Assembly (NCBI GenBank): GCA_024231975.1
Contig: JAAEQB010000034.1
Span: 1-64,000 of the forward strand
Reading direction: 5' to 3'
Source of the DNA: Allobosea sp.
GTDB lineage: Bacteria > Pseudomonadota > Alphaproteobacteria > Rhizobiales > Beijerinckiaceae
DNA length: 64,000 bases
A model generated the notes under the pieces. It did no database searches. It saw only the letters and a program-made list of their open reading frames with translations, and had not been told where the DNA came from. Position numbers and translations under genes: made by a program. Numbering within the stretch: the first letter of the stretch is position 1; every line of letters begins with the position of its first letter. Positions 51,471 through 60,355 of this stretch are shown here, piece after piece.

Positions 51471-51848
51471 TCAGTTACTCCGCGACCACTTCACCGAGCG
51501 GCAGATCATCCCGCCGAAGACGCAGCCGGCGGTTGTCAGCGTGTCGCCCGAGAGCGACATCGTGCCGGAATAGGTCTTGCCGTCCTCCGGGTTGAAGGCG
51601 CTGCCGTTCCACTTGCCGGCACTGGCCGGCTTCATGTCGTAGAAGATGCGCTGGCCGACCTTCGCCGGACCGCCGGCCTCCTTGAGCCAGGAGATCGTGC
51701 CGCACATCGCCTCGCCGCATTTGGTGAAGCGCACCTTGGAGGCGCCAGTGTCGCGCAGCCAGGTGCCGGTGACGTCCTGCGCCGAGGCGGGGATGGCGAA
51801 AGCGAGTAGCAGGCCGGCGGCGGCAGCAGTAGTCAGGCGAATGGCCAT
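51471..51848 (-). CDS. DUF2147-like exported protein
   Basis: 125 residues from the ATG at 51848, with a strong GGAGGAAC RBS. Signal peptide (AIRLTTAAAAGLLLAFAIPASAQ) then a small beta domain: VTGTWLRDTGASKVRFTKCGEAMCGTISWLK, DGKTYSGTMSLSGDTLTTAGCVFGGMICRSVKW. Four Cys in the mature part could form disulfides. The family is widespread and uncharacterised; periplasmic location is inferred. Confidence 0.83.
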   Translation of the reverse strand: MAIRLTTAAAAGLLLAFAIPASAQDVTGTWLRDTGASKVRFTKCGEAMCGTISWLKEAGGPAKVGQRIFYDMKPASAGKWNGSAFNPEDGKTYSGTMSLSGDTLTTAGCVFGGMICRSVKWSRSN

Positions 51849-52211
51849 GGCGTTCCTCCTCGTTGCTGGCGATCTTCGTCGCCCAGATGGTTCAGATGTA
51901 AACCATATCCGAAGCCGCGCCAGCTTCCAAGATGGCTCTTCATGAAGGCCGGGTTGCCGTTCTGACCTTGGGGCAAGGTGAATCGCGAGTTGACGCACCC
52001 ATGGCGGCCGAATTCGGATCGCTTTGAAATTGTTTCTGAATTCGGCGATCGATCCTGAATCGAATCTTGCTTTAACCGCTCGTTTGCGACTCGTTGAGCT
52101 TCGATTCATCTCAAAATTTAGCGGAGTGTTTTACCGCCCGGCCTGAACCTCTCCTCACAAGCCGCGGCCTCCAGACGGGCCGGCATCGAAGGAAAACAGG
52201 GAGAGTTTGTC
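51849..52211. other. 363-base divergent gap, no gene recognised
   Basis: Between the DUF2147 gene (minus) and the Sel1 gene (plus). It is more AT-rich around 52010-52130, compatible with promoters. No convincing ORF, repeat or RNA structure was seen. Confidence 0.45.
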
Positions 52212-52481
52212 ATGGCACGCATGGAAATGAGCGCGATCCCGGCCTCGCTGGCGATCCCGATGGAAGCCTCCGCCGATGCCTATTACGAGCTCGGCCTGAT
52301 GCACGCCTCCGGCCGCACCGGCCCGGTCGATCTGGTCGCGGCGCAGACCTGGTTCAACGTCGCCTTCGCCAAGGGCTGCGCCCGCGCCGCCTCGCACCGC
52401 ACCGAGCTGGCGCTTGAGATGAGCCGCGACGAGGTTGCGGAAGCGCTGCGCGAGGCGCGCCGCTTCCTGACCCGGCATTGA
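52212..52481 (+). CDS. small Sel1-repeat protein
   Basis: 89 residues. One Sel1/TPR-like repeat (DAYYELGLMHASGRTGPVDLVAAQTWFNVAFAKGCARAASHRTELALEMS) with flanking helices and no signal peptide. Probably an adaptor; the length is far below multi-repeat Sel1 proteins. RBS GGGAGA precedes the ATG. Function unknown. Confidence 0.83.
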   Translation: MARMEMSAIPASLAIPMEASADAYYELGLMHASGRTGPVDLVAAQTWFNVAFAKGCARAASHRTELALEMSRDEVAEALREARRFLTRH

Positions 52482-52519
52482 GATTTGCGTCAGCCCGGTG
52501 GCCGCATTCGGTTCTTCGA

Positions 52520-52633
52520 GCCCTCATCCTGAGGAGCAGCCGAAGGCTGCGTCTCGAAGGATGCTCCAGCTCTCTCCGGAGCCTCCTGGAGCATCCTTCG
52601 AGACGCCGCTGCGCGGCTCCTCAGGATGAGGGC
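52520..52633. repeat. palindromic intergenic repeat, family 3
   Basis: About 114 bases. GCCCTCATCCTGAGGAGC at the left pairs with GCTCCTCAGGATGAGGGC at the right, and GTCTCGAAGGATGCTCCAG with CTGGAGCATCCTTCGAGAC inside, with a small hairpin in each arm. A type common in Bradyrhizobium and Bosea relatives (recalled). Only copy in the window. Confidence 0.9.
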
Positions 52634-52745
52634 TGAAAGGGCGAGCGGGACAGTCCAATCAGGCTAGCCATCTGACCTTGTGGCCCGGGGAGGCCGCCGC
52701 TATAAGCGCGCCGCATTCCCCGATTTTCCCGCAAGGATCTCAACG

Positions 52746-53168
52746 ATGGCTGTCCAGCGTACCTTCTCCATTCTCAAGCCCGACGCGACGAAGCGCAATC
52801 TCACCGGCGCGGTCAACGCGGTCATCGAGAAGGCCGGCCTGCGCATCGTCGCGCAGAAGCGCATCCAGATGACCACGGCGCAGGCGCAGACCTTCTACGC
52901 CGTTCACAAGGAGCGCCCCTTCTTCGGCGAGCTCGTCGAGTTCATGACCTCCGGTCCGGTCGTCGTGCAGGTCCTCGAAGGCGAGGACGCGATCGCCAAG
53001 TATCGTGAAGTGATGGGCGCCACCAACCCGGCCAACGCCGCCGACGGCACCGTCCGCAAGCTCTTCGCCCAGTCGGTCGGCGAGAACACCGTGCACGGGT
53101 CGGACGCGCCGGAGACCGCCGCGATCGAGATCGCGCAGTTCTTCGCGGGCAACGAGATCGTCGGCTGA
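52746..53168 (+). CDS. ndk: nucleoside diphosphate kinase
   Basis: 140 residues from the ATG at 52746. NDK family: RTFSILKPDATKRNLTGAVN, RPFFGELVEFMTSGPVVVQVLEGEDAI, GATNPANAADGTVRKLFAQSVGENTVHGSDAPETAAIEI with the phospho-His in NTVHGSD. Balances NTP pools. Followed by a clear terminator. Confidence 0.97.
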   Translation: MAVQRTFSILKPDATKRNLTGAVNAVIEKAGLRIVAQKRIQMTTAQAQTFYAVHKERPFFGELVEFMTSGPVVVQVLEGEDAIAKYREVMGATNPANAADGTVRKLFAQSVGENTVHGSDAPETAAIEIAQFFAGNEIVG

Positions 53169-53194
53169 GCCGATTCTCCGTTCCGGAAACAGGA

Positions 53195-53227
53195 AGGGCG
53201 GGTCCGCTGGACCCGCCCTTTTTCTTT
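53195..53227 (+). terminator. Rho-independent terminator of ndk
   Basis: Ten-pair stem GGGCGGGTCC/GGACCCGCCC with GCT loop (extended by an A-T pair) followed by TTTTTCTTT. Confidence 0.92.
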
Positions 53228-53243
53228 GCCTGGATGAGGCGCC

Positions 53244-54068
53244 TCAGAACCCGAGATCGAAGGCGTAGCTCGCCGAGATGCCGAAGGTGACGGAGTCGCG
53301 GTCGCCGAAGCCCTTGACGATCGGCGCCCTGGCGGCGTCGCCCATCAGGCGCTTGTATTCGACATAGGCGGTGGTCTGCAGCTTGTCGGACCAGTGATAG
53401 GTCGCCTGCGCGATCGCGCCGACCGAGAGCACGCCGGTATTGTAGCGCTTCAAGATGCCGCCATTGCCGGCGGTCGTGCCGCCGAAATAAGTGCGGACAT
53501 AGTCGGCGCCTGCGATCGTCATGCGCGGGCCGACGCCGAGTGACCAGGCGCCGATACGCTGGAAGACGTCGACCTTGGCCTCGGCCACCATCGCGTCATG
53601 CGCGACGATGCCGCGGCGCAGGTCGACGCGGGTGCGCAGCCAGGAGGTCGGATAGAATTCGATGAAGGCGCCTGCCTCGGCGCCGAACTTGGTGTCGGGC
53701 ACGCCCATGATGCGCAGGGCGACATTGGTGTCAGCCTTGCGCTCCCAGAGCAGATTGCCGGAGAAGCCGACGCGCCAGGCCTGGCCCGAGAAGAAGCCGA
53801 TGCTGATCGCGTCATCCTCGGACGTCCACCAGGTGCTCTTGGTGCCGCGCGCCAGCGAAATGATCGGCCGCGGCCGGAAGACATAGTCGTTCGAGCCGAG
53901 ATAGTCGGGCTGGTAGCGCAGCCCGGCGCCGAGCGTCAGGTGCCAGTTCTGCACCGGCTCGGGGGAGGTGTACTGCGTGTACTGCGAGGATTGGGCCTGC
54001 GCCGGGGCAGCCAGCGCGAGGGAGAGGCAGGCGGCCGCGAGGCCGGCAAGGAACGCAACGCAACGCAT
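53244..54068 (-). CDS. MipA/OmpV-family outer membrane protein
   Basis: 274 residues from the ATG at 54068. Signal peptide (VAFLAGLAAACLSLALAAPAQAQ), then beta-strand-rich OmpV domain: WHLTLGAGLRYQPDYLGSNDYVFRPRPIISL, MTIAGADYVRTYFGG, ending ISASYAFDLGF with a terminal Phe typical of BAM substrates. Scaffold or porin-like role in the outer membrane; partner unknown. Confidence 0.88.
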   Translation of the reverse strand: MRCVAFLAGLAAACLSLALAAPAQAQSSQYTQYTSPEPVQNWHLTLGAGLRYQPDYLGSNDYVFRPRPIISLARGTKSTWWTSEDDAISIGFFSGQAWRVGFSGNLLWERKADTNVALRIMGVPDTKFGAEAGAFIEFYPTSWLRTRVDLRRGIVAHDAMVAEAKVDVFQRIGAWSLGVGPRMTIAGADYVRTYFGGTTAGNGGILKRYNTGVLSVGAIAQATYHWSDKLQTTAYVEYKRLMGDAARAPIVKGFGDRDSVTFGISASYAFDLGF

Positions 54069-54294
54069 CGTCAGAACTCCGGCGCAAAAGCGCCTTGGAC
54101 TACTCGGATGCGGCCAAACTGAATCATTAATCTTAATCCGGAGTTGACGCGCGGCAGACTGCGACAATGCTGCGCGTATGGCTGCTGAACCGGCCGAATC
54201 CCCAGCCGCCGGATAGGGTCATCTTGACCCGTCGTAGTCAGGCAATGCAACCGCCCCGCTTCCGCCGACCCTGGACCTGTTCTAGGAAGGGGCC

Positions 54295-56385
54295 ATGACA
54301 GAGCTTCCTCGTATCGCGCGCCTGCCTTCGGTCTGCCCGCATGATTGCCCATCGGCCTGCTCGCTCGAGGTCGAGGTCATCGACGGCAAGACGATCGGCC
54401 GGGTCCGCGGCAACAAGCGCCAGAGCTATACCGACGGCGTGATCTGCGCCAAGGTCGCGCGCTATTCGGAGCGTATCCATCATCCGGATCGGCTGCTGCA
54501 CCCGCTACGGCGCACCGGGCCGAAGGGCTCCGGCGCCTTCGAGCGCATCTCCTGGGACGAGGCGCTCGACGAGATCGCCCGGCGTTTCCTGGCGATCGAG
54601 GCCGAGCACGGCGCCGACGCGGTCTGGCCCTATTACTACGCCGGCACCATGGGCCTCGTGATGCGCGACGGCATCAACCGCCTGCGCCATGCGAAGCGCT
54701 ATTCCGGCCAGTATTCGACGATCTGCACCACCACGGCCTGGACCGGCTTCATCGCCGGCACCGGCAAGCTCGCCGGCCCCGATCCGCGCGAGATGGCCAA
54801 GTCGGACTGCGTCGTGATCTGGGGTACCAACCCGGTGCACACCCAGGTCAACGTCATGCACCACGCCGTCAAGGCGCGGAAGGAGCGCGGCGCCAAGATC
54901 GTCGCGATCGACATCTACCGCAACGCCACGCTCGACCAGGCCGATCTGCCCCTCGTGCTCAAGCCCGGCACGGACGGTGCGCTCGCCTGCGCCGTCATGC
55001 ACGTGCTCTTCCGCGACGGCCATGCCGATCGCGACTATCTTGCCCGCTTCGCTGACGCGCCGGAGGAGCTGGAGGCTCATCTTGCCACCCGCACGCCGGA
55101 ATGGGCGGCGGCGATCACGGGCCTCAGCGTCGCCGAGATCGAGGAATTCGCCGCGCTCGTCGGCACGCGCAAGAAGAGCTTCTTCCGGCTCGGCTACGGC
55201 TTCGCCCGCCAGCGCAACGGCTCGGTCAACATCCACGCGGCGTCCTGCATCCCGACCGTCACCGGCGCCTGGCAATATGAGGGTGGCGGCGCCTTCCATT
55301 CGAACAGCGGCATCTACAAATGGCGCAAGGGCCTGATCGAGGGGCTCGACAAGATCGACCGCAACGTCCGCCAGCTCGACCAGTCGCAGATCGGCCGCGT
55401 GCTCACCGGCGATGCCGAAGCATTGCGCCAGGGCGGCCCGGTCAAGGCGCTGTTCATCCAGAACACCAATCCGGTCACGGTCGCGCCCGAGCAGGAGCTG
55501 GTGAAGAGCGGCTTCGCCCGCGAGGACCTCTTCACCGTCGTGCACGAGCAGTTCATGACCGAGACTGCACAGATGGCCGACATCGTGCTGCCGGCGACGC
55601 AGTTCATGGAGCATGACGACCTCTATCAGGGCGGCGGCCACCAGCACATCATGTGGGGCGGCAAGCTCGTCGACCCGCCGGGCGAATGCCGCTCCAACCA
55701 TGAGGTGATCTGCGCTTTGGCCCAGCGCCTCGGCGCCGAGCATCGCGGCTTCACGATGACCCCGCGAGAGATCGTCGACTGGACCTTGCAGGAGACCGGC
55801 CGCGGCACGCTCGAAGAGCTGGTCGCGAATGATTTCATCGACATCCAGCCGGATTTCGAGACGGCGCATTATCTCAAGGGCTTTGGCTGGCGTGACGGCA
55901 GGTTCCGCTTCAAGCCGGACTGGACCAAGGTGCCGAACAGCAATGCCGGCCTCGTCGGCCCGCATGAGAGCTTGCCCTCGCTGCCCGACCACTGGGGCGT
56001 GATCGAGGCCGCCGACGCCGAGCATCCGTTCCGGCTCGCCACCAGCCCGGCGCGCAATTTCCTGAACTCCAGCTTCACCGAGACGCCGACCTCGCAGAAG
56101 AAGGAGGGCGCTCCGACGCTGATGCTGCATCCGGCCGATGCGGCCAGGCTCGGAATCGCTGCGGGCGATCCTGTCACTGTCGGCAACCGGCGCGGCACGG
56201 TCGAGCTCGACGCCGTGCTGTTCGACGGGCTGGTGCGCGGTGTCGTCATCGCCGAATCGATCTGGCCGAACGGCGCCCATCGCGGCGGGCGCGGCATCAA
56301 CACCATCACCGGCGCCGACTCGCCGGCGCCTTATGGCGGCGCCGCCTTCCACGACAACAAGGTCTGGATTCGCAAGACGGTGTGA
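54295..56385 (+). CDS. molybdopterin oxidoreductase with 4Fe-4S site
   Basis: 696 residues of the DMSO-reductase superfamily. N-terminal cluster Cys14, Cys18, Cys22 and Cys51 (CPHDCPSAC … GVICAKV), Mo-bisPGD domains (WDEALDEIARRF, CTTTAWTGFIAGTGKLAGPDP, VVIWGTNPVHTQVNVMHH), and a C-terminal cofactor-binding barrel (FRLATSPARNFLNSSFTETP, HPADAARLGIAAGDPV). No signal peptide, so cytoplasmic. Substrate and electron partner unknown. A user of the molybdate imported by modABC. Confidence 0.92.
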   Translation: MTELPRIARLPSVCPHDCPSACSLEVEVIDGKTIGRVRGNKRQSYTDGVICAKVARYSERIHHPDRLLHPLRRTGPKGSGAFERISWDEALDEIARRFLAIEAEHGADAVWPYYYAGTMGLVMRDGINRLRHAKRYSGQYSTICTTTAWTGFIAGTGKLAGPDPREMAKSDCVVIWGTNPVHTQVNVMHHAVKARKERGAKIVAIDIYRNATLDQADLPLVLKPGTDGALACAVMHVLFRDGHADRDYLARFADAPEELEAHLATRTPEWAAAITGLSVAEIEEFAALVGTRKKSFFRLGYGFARQRNGSVNIHAASCIPTVTGAWQYEGGGAFHSNSGIYKWRKGLIEGLDKIDRNVRQLDQSQIGRVLTGDAEALRQGGPVKALFIQNTNPVTVAPEQELVKSGFAREDLFTVVHEQFMTETAQMADIVLPATQFMEHDDLYQGGGHQHIMWGGKLVDPPGECRSNHEVICALAQRLGAEHRGFTMTPREIVDWTLQETGRGTLEELVANDFIDIQPDFETAHYLKGFGWRDGRFRFKPDWTKVPNSNAGLVGPHESLPSLPDHWGVIEAADAEHPFRLATSPARNFLNSSFTETPTSQKKEGAPTLMLHPADAARLGIAAGDPVTVGNRRGTVELDAVLFDGLVRGVVIAESIWPNGAHRGGRGINTITGADSPAPYGGAAFHDNKVWIRKTV

Positions 56386-56506
56386 CCTTTGCGTCATTGC
56401 TTTTTCACTGGGCCTATGGACCATCCGCGCCCGGGCGACGGCATGGCCTGTCGAGGGGAGATTCGGGTCTCCCGGGCTTGAGCCGCGGAAACGGACAGTG
56501 CGAACA

Positions 56507-56869
56507 ATGATCAAGCGGCGGGTTGGTGCGGTCGTGTGGGCCGCTGGGTTGTCCCTCTTGGTTTCTGTCGGCGCGGCGCTGGCCGCCGGCAGCACGAGCG
56601 CTCTGCCGCCGCCGGATCCGACGGCGAAGAACCTGACGCCCTACATGATCCAGCTGCGCGCCTTCGACGCCTGCCTGATCACCCAGTCGCGCTTGATGAA
56701 CACGACCCGCGAGGCGGTGCACACCCCGTGCAGCTGCTACGCCAAGGGCACGGTCAACGCGATGACCAAGGACGAGCTCCAGGCCTTCCGCGACACCGGC
56801 TATTTCAACGATACGGCCCGCGAGAAGGGCTATGAGTTCCTCGACCGCTGTAAGCTGAAGCGGCCTTGA
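56507..56869 (+). CDS. exported hypothetical protein with Cys motif
   Basis: 120 residues. Signal peptide (RRVGAVVWAAGLSLLVSVGAALAAG), then a small helical domain with LRAFDACLITQSRLMNTTREAVHTPCSCYAKGTVNAMTKDELQAFRDTGYF; four Cys. Not a recognisable family. It lies 121 bases after the molybdoenzyme gene and ends in a terminator, so it could be cotranscribed with it. Confidence 0.75.
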   Translation: MIKRRVGAVVWAAGLSLLVSVGAALAAGSTSALPPPDPTAKNLTPYMIQLRAFDACLITQSRLMNTTREAVHTPCSCYAKGTVNAMTKDELQAFRDTGYFNDTAREKGYEFLDRCKLKRP

Positions 56870-56873
56870 TGGG

Positions 56874-56897
56874 AGGGCGGCTCACGCCGCCTTTTCT
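56874..56897 (+). terminator. probable terminator after the exported hypothetical gene
   Basis: Stem of about eight pairs, core GGCGGC-tcac-GCCGCC (56876-56891), followed by TTTTCT. It overlaps the end of the convergent GST gene. Confidence 0.6.
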
Positions 56898-57598
56898 GCC
56901 TCGTCCCTGAAATAGCGCGCGCGTATGCGGCCGGCATAGGCGACGAGGTTGGGGCGCTTCACCAGCGCCTCGCGGATCGGCGAGTCGAAGATCTCGCACA
57001 GCCCCGCGATCATGAAGGCACCGAGCGTGGCATCGGCTCCGCTCGGATCGGGGCCGGTGAGATAGGGATTGCCGCCGAGGATGCCGGCGAGGGAGTCGAG
57101 GGCGCGGCGCGCCAGCTCAAGCCGCTCGGCGTCGCTGTGCCGGCCGATGCCGTGGCCATGCAGGTTGCGCCGGATCTGGCGCTTGATCATCGCCACCACC
57201 AGCGGCCGGAACGGCGCCGGCACCGCGTCGAAGAAGCGGCGCGGCCCGCGGTCAAAATTGGCCGGGTTGGCCCAGCGCTCCTGCACCACCATCCAGTACA
57301 TGTGGTCCTCGAGCATCTTTTCGACTGCCCAGGCTGTACCGCGCTGCTCGGCGTTCAGGCCCTTGTCGAAGTCGATCCCGTGCGCCTGTTCCAGGTACAT
57401 GCGGATGAAGGTCGTGTCGGGCACGATCTTGTCGCCGTCGCGTAGCACCGGAAACTTGCCCTTCGGCGCCTTCTGCAGATTGCCGCGAATGCGGCTGTAG
57501 GGCAGGCCGGACATCTCCATCAGGATGATGCCCTTCATGCAGAACGGGCTCGGGTCGGGTTGGCCGAAGGCGGGCCCGAACACGTGAAGCTCCAGCAT
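56882..57598 (-). CDS. GST-like protein (metaxin/FAXC-type)
   Basis: 238 residues. N-terminal thioredoxin-like part (LELHVFGPAFGQPDPSPFCMKGIILMEMSGLPYSRIRG…KGKFPVLRDGDKIVPDTTFIRMYLEQ) and a helical C-terminal domain (DDHMYWMVV-type EDHMYWMVVQERW, PSGADATLGAFMIA). Lacks an obvious catalytic Ser or Tyr near the start, having PSPFC. Divergent from the YafY regulator, its probable controller. Confidence 0.87.
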   Translation of the reverse strand: MLELHVFGPAFGQPDPSPFCMKGIILMEMSGLPYSRIRGNLQKAPKGKFPVLRDGDKIVPDTTFIRMYLEQAHGIDFDKGLNAEQRGTAWAVEKMLEDHMYWMVVQERWANPANFDRGPRRFFDAVPAPFRPLVVAMIKRQIRRNLHGHGIGRHSDAERLELARRALDSLAGILGGNPYLTGPDPSGADATLGAFMIAGLCEIFDSPIREALVKRPNLVAYAGRIRARYFRDEAEKAA

Positions 57599-57648
57599 GT
57601 CTTGTCGTCCCCCAGTGTTCGGTATGCAGCATGCGCTGCTGCCACGCT

Positions 57649-57667
57649 CCTGACAATTGATGTCAGG
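57649..57667. promoter_or_regulatory. candidate YafY operator
   Basis: CCTGACA-attga-TGTCAGG, an exact inverted repeat in the 121-base gap between the divergent GST gene and the YafY-type regulator. Confidence 0.65.
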
Positions 57668-57719
57668 GCGAGTAGAGCAGGATGAGCTTACGCCATCTTC
57701 CTATCAGCGGAACTACGCC

Positions 57720-58466
57720 ATGCAGCGTGCTGAACGTTTGCTCGATCTGATTCAGGGGTTGCGCCGCCGGCGTCGCCCCGTCACTGCCGAGACGCTCGCC
57801 TCCGAGCTCGATGTCTCGGTCCGTACCGTCTATCGCGACATCGCTGCCTTGCTGCGCCAGGGCGTGCCGGTGCGCGGCGAGGCCGGCATCGGCTATGTCC
57901 TCGATGCAGGCTTCGACCTGCCGCCGCTGATGTTCTCGCCTGACGAGATCGAGGCGGTGCTGGTCGGCATGCGCTGGCTCTCGGAGCGCGCCGACCCGAC
58001 CTTGGCGCGCGCCGCCGAGGACGTCGTCGCCAAGGTCGCGGCGGTGCTGCCGCCGCATCTGCGGCCGATCCTGCTCGACGGCGCCCTGTTCGCGCCAGCC
58101 TATTGCAAGGATTCGGCGATCGTCGACCAAGTCGACGCTGCTGCCATCCGCGCCGCGATCCGCAATGGCCGCAAGCTCGACATCGCCTATCGCGACGAAG
58201 CGGGCGCCGAATCGCGGCGGATGATCTGGCCGATCGGCATGACCTTCTTCGACCGGGTTCGTGTCGTCATCGCCTGGTGCGAGCTCCGGCAGGCCTTCCG
58301 CCACTTCCGCACCGACCGCATCGCCGAGCTCACCGCCCGCGAGGAGCGCTATCCCGCCCGCCGCGCCGATCTGTTCCGGCGCTGGCAGAAGGAGGAGCAG
58401 GAGGCTGCGGCGCGCCGGGCGATGGAACAGCAGGCGCTGCAGGTGGAGGCGGTGACGGTGCAGTAG
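57720..58466 (+). CDS. YafY-family WYL-domain transcriptional regulator
   Basis: 248 residues from the ATG at 57720; an in-frame TTG at 57657 falls inside the operator palindrome. HTH_11 domain (RAERLLDLIQGLRRRRRPVTAETLASELDVSVRTVYRDIAALLRQGVPVRGEAGIGYVLDAGFDLPPLMF) and WYL-type ligand region (RRMIWPIGMTFFDRVRVVIAWCELRQAFRHFRTDRI). Divergent from a GST-like gene across a perfect inverted repeat, implying autoregulation and control of that gene. Confidence 0.92.
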   Translation: MQRAERLLDLIQGLRRRRRPVTAETLASELDVSVRTVYRDIAALLRQGVPVRGEAGIGYVLDAGFDLPPLMFSPDEIEAVLVGMRWLSERADPTLARAAEDVVAKVAAVLPPHLRPILLDGALFAPAYCKDSAIVDQVDAAAIRAAIRNGRKLDIAYRDEAGAESRRMIWPIGMTFFDRVRVVIAWCELRQAFRHFRTDRIAELTAREERYPARRADLFRRWQKEEQEAAARRAMEQQALQVEAVTVQ

Positions 58467-58481
58467 CAAAGGGCCGGTCGT

Positions 58482-58500
58482 GCTCGGGCTCGACCCGAGC
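58482..58500. repeat. short hairpin, possible half-unit of family 1
   Basis: GCTCGGG-ctcga-CCCGAGC between convergent yafY-type and purN genes. The form resembles one hairpin of the family 1 repeat. No T-tract. Confidence 0.5.
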
Positions 58501-58575
58501 GGTCAGCGCCTTCTTGTCATAAGATTTTCGGGTCTGCGCTTCGTTCCGCCCGAGAAAGATGCCCTGACGCTGGCC

Positions 58576-59196
58576 TTAAGAACCGACCGCTGCTCCGTCT
58601 TCCAGCTTGGCCGCTCCTGACGCCACCAGCGCCAGCGCCTGCGGGTAGATCCGGTGCTCCTGCTCCAGCACGCGTGCCGACAGGCTTGCCTCGTCGTCGC
58701 CGGGGAGGACCGGCACTTTCGCCTGCAGGATGGTCGGCCCCGCATCGAGCTCGGGCACGACGAAATGCACCGTGCAGCCATGCTCCGCGACGCCGGCCTC
58801 CAGCGCCCGCGCATGGGTATGCGTGCCGCGGAAATCGGGCAGCAGCGAGGGATGGATGTTGATCAGCCGGCCCTGCCAGCGCGTCACGAACCAGGGCGTC
58901 AGCACCCGCATGAAGCCGGCAAGCACGACAAGCTCGATCCCGTGGGCCTGCAGCTCGGCGTCGAGTGCCCGCTCGAAAGCCTCGCGATCTTTGCCGAAGG
59001 GGCGGTGGTCGACGCTGGTGGTGGCGATGCCGGCAGCTGCCGCCCGCTCCAGCCCGCCTGCATCCGGCAGGTTGGCGGCGACCAGCGCGATCTCAGCCGG
59101 AAAGTCGGCAGCCTTGGCCGCCTCGATCAGCGCGACCATGTTCGAGCCGCGCCCGGAGATCAGGATCGCGGTCGGTACCCGCCTTGCCGTGCTCAC
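58576..59196 (-). CDS. purN: phosphoribosylglycinamide formyltransferase
   Basis: 206 residues from a GTG overlapping the purM stop (GTGA); the longer open frame runs antisense across purM and is rejected. PurN motifs AILISGRGSNMVALIEAA, LAGFMRVLTPWFVTRWQGRLINIHPSLLPDFRGTHTHARALEAG and HFVVPELDAGPTI. Adds the formyl group from 10-formyl-THF to GAR in purine synthesis. Confidence 0.96.
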   Translation of the reverse strand: MSTARRVPTAILISGRGSNMVALIEAAKAADFPAEIALVAANLPDAGGLERAAAAGIATTSVDHRPFGKDREAFERALDAELQAHGIELVVLAGFMRVLTPWFVTRWQGRLINIHPSLLPDFRGTHTHARALEAGVAEHGCTVHFVVPELDAGPTILQAKVPVLPGDDEASLSARVLEQEHRIYPQALALVASGAAKLEDGAAVGS

Positions 59197-60263
59197 AGGG
59201 CGAGCTTCCCGCGATAGGTGACGGCCTCGTCGGCGCCGCGCGCCGTGACCTCGCCGAGCCGCACCGGCTTCTCGCCGGCCTCGGCCAGCGCCGCCATGAC
59301 GGCGTCTGCCTGGGCCGCCTCGGCCACGACGATCATGCCGATGCCGCAGTTGAAGGTGCGCAGCATCTCGCGCTCGGCGACGCCGCCGATCTGGGCGAGC
59401 CAGCCGAAAACCGGCGGCACGGAAATCGCCGGCAGGTCGATCGCAACGCCGAGATCGTCGGGCAGCACGCGCGGGATGTTGTCGGGGAAGCCGCCGCCGG
59501 TGATGTGGGCGAGCGCCTTGATGCCGGGCGCCGCCTTCAGCGCCTGCAGCAGGCTCTTCACATAGATCCGGGTCGGCTCCAGCAGCGCCTCGGCCAGCGT
59601 CTTGTCCTGCGCGAATGGGGCGGGCGCCTCCCAGGCGAGGCCCGAGAGGGCGACGATGCGGCGGACCAGCGAATAGCCGTTCGAATGCACGCCGGAGGAG
59701 GGCAGGCCGAGCACGACGTCGCCGGCGACGACATCGGCGCGCGGCAGCAGGGTACCGCGCTCGGCCGCGCCGACGGCGAAGCCGGCGAGGTCGTAGTCGT
59801 TGCCGGCATACATGCCCGGCATCTCGGCGGTCTCGCCGCCGATCAGGGCGCAGCCGGCCTGGCGGCAGCCCTCGGCGATGCCGCGGACGATCTCGACGCC
59901 GGCCTTCGGGTCGAGCTTGCCGGTGGCATAGTAGTCGAGGAAGAGCAGCGGCTCGGCGCCCTGGACGACGAGGTCGTTGACGCACATGGCGACGAGGTCG
60001 ATGCCGATGGTCGAGTGCTGGCCGCTCTCGATCGCGATCTTGACCTTGGTGCCGACGCCGTCATTGGCCGCGACCAGGATCGGATCGCTGAAGCCGGCAG
60101 CCTTCAGGTCGAACAGCCCGCCGAAGCCGCCGATCTCGGCGTCGGCGCCCGGCCGGCGCGTCGAGCGCACCAGCGGCTTGATCGCGTCGACCATGGCGTT
60201 GCCGGCATCGATGTCGACGCCCGCCTGCGCATAGGTCAGCCCGTTGGCGCCCGGTTTCGTCAT
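59193..60263 (-). CDS. purM: phosphoribosylformylglycinamidine cyclo-ligase
   Basis: 356 residues. PurM motifs YAQAGVDIDAGNAMVDAIKPL, LVAANDGVGTKVKIA, DLVAMCVNDLVVQGAEPLLFLDYYATGKLD, GGETAEMPGMYAGNDYDLAGF and LPSSGVHSNGYSLVRRIV. Makes AIR in purine synthesis; coupled to purN. AGGAGC precedes the start. Strong inverted repeats lie upstream (60283-60380). Confidence 0.97.
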   Translation of the reverse strand: MTKPGANGLTYAQAGVDIDAGNAMVDAIKPLVRSTRRPGADAEIGGFGGLFDLKAAGFSDPILVAANDGVGTKVKIAIESGQHSTIGIDLVAMCVNDLVVQGAEPLLFLDYYATGKLDPKAGVEIVRGIAEGCRQAGCALIGGETAEMPGMYAGNDYDLAGFAVGAAERGTLLPRADVVAGDVVLGLPSSGVHSNGYSLVRRIVALSGLAWEAPAPFAQDKTLAEALLEPTRIYVKSLLQALKAAPGIKALAHITGGGFPDNIPRVLPDDLGVAIDLPAISVPPVFGWLAQIGGVAEREMLRTFNCGIGMIVVAEAAQADAVMAALAEAGEKPVRLGEVTARGADEAVTYRGKLAL

Positions 60264-60282
60264 CGGCTTAAGCTCCTAAAGC

Positions 60283-60324
60283 CCGTTCCGATCGGCTTGC
60301 TTTGCAAGCTGATCGGCAAAACGG
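60283..60324. repeat. hairpin in the purM leader
   Basis: CCGTT/AACGG outer arms, CCGATC/GATCGG and GCTTGC-ttt-GCAAGC inner arms with one mismatch. It lies 20 bases before the purM start. Probably a dispersed palindromic unit, though a leader role is possible. Confidence 0.7.
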
Positions 60325-60355
60325 TCTTTAAACCAAAAGTGAGAGACGGATTCAC

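Noticed and set aside
52520..52633. Transposon terminal repeats
   Set aside because: The arms face each other with only a small central loop and no transposase; better described as an intergenic palindrome.
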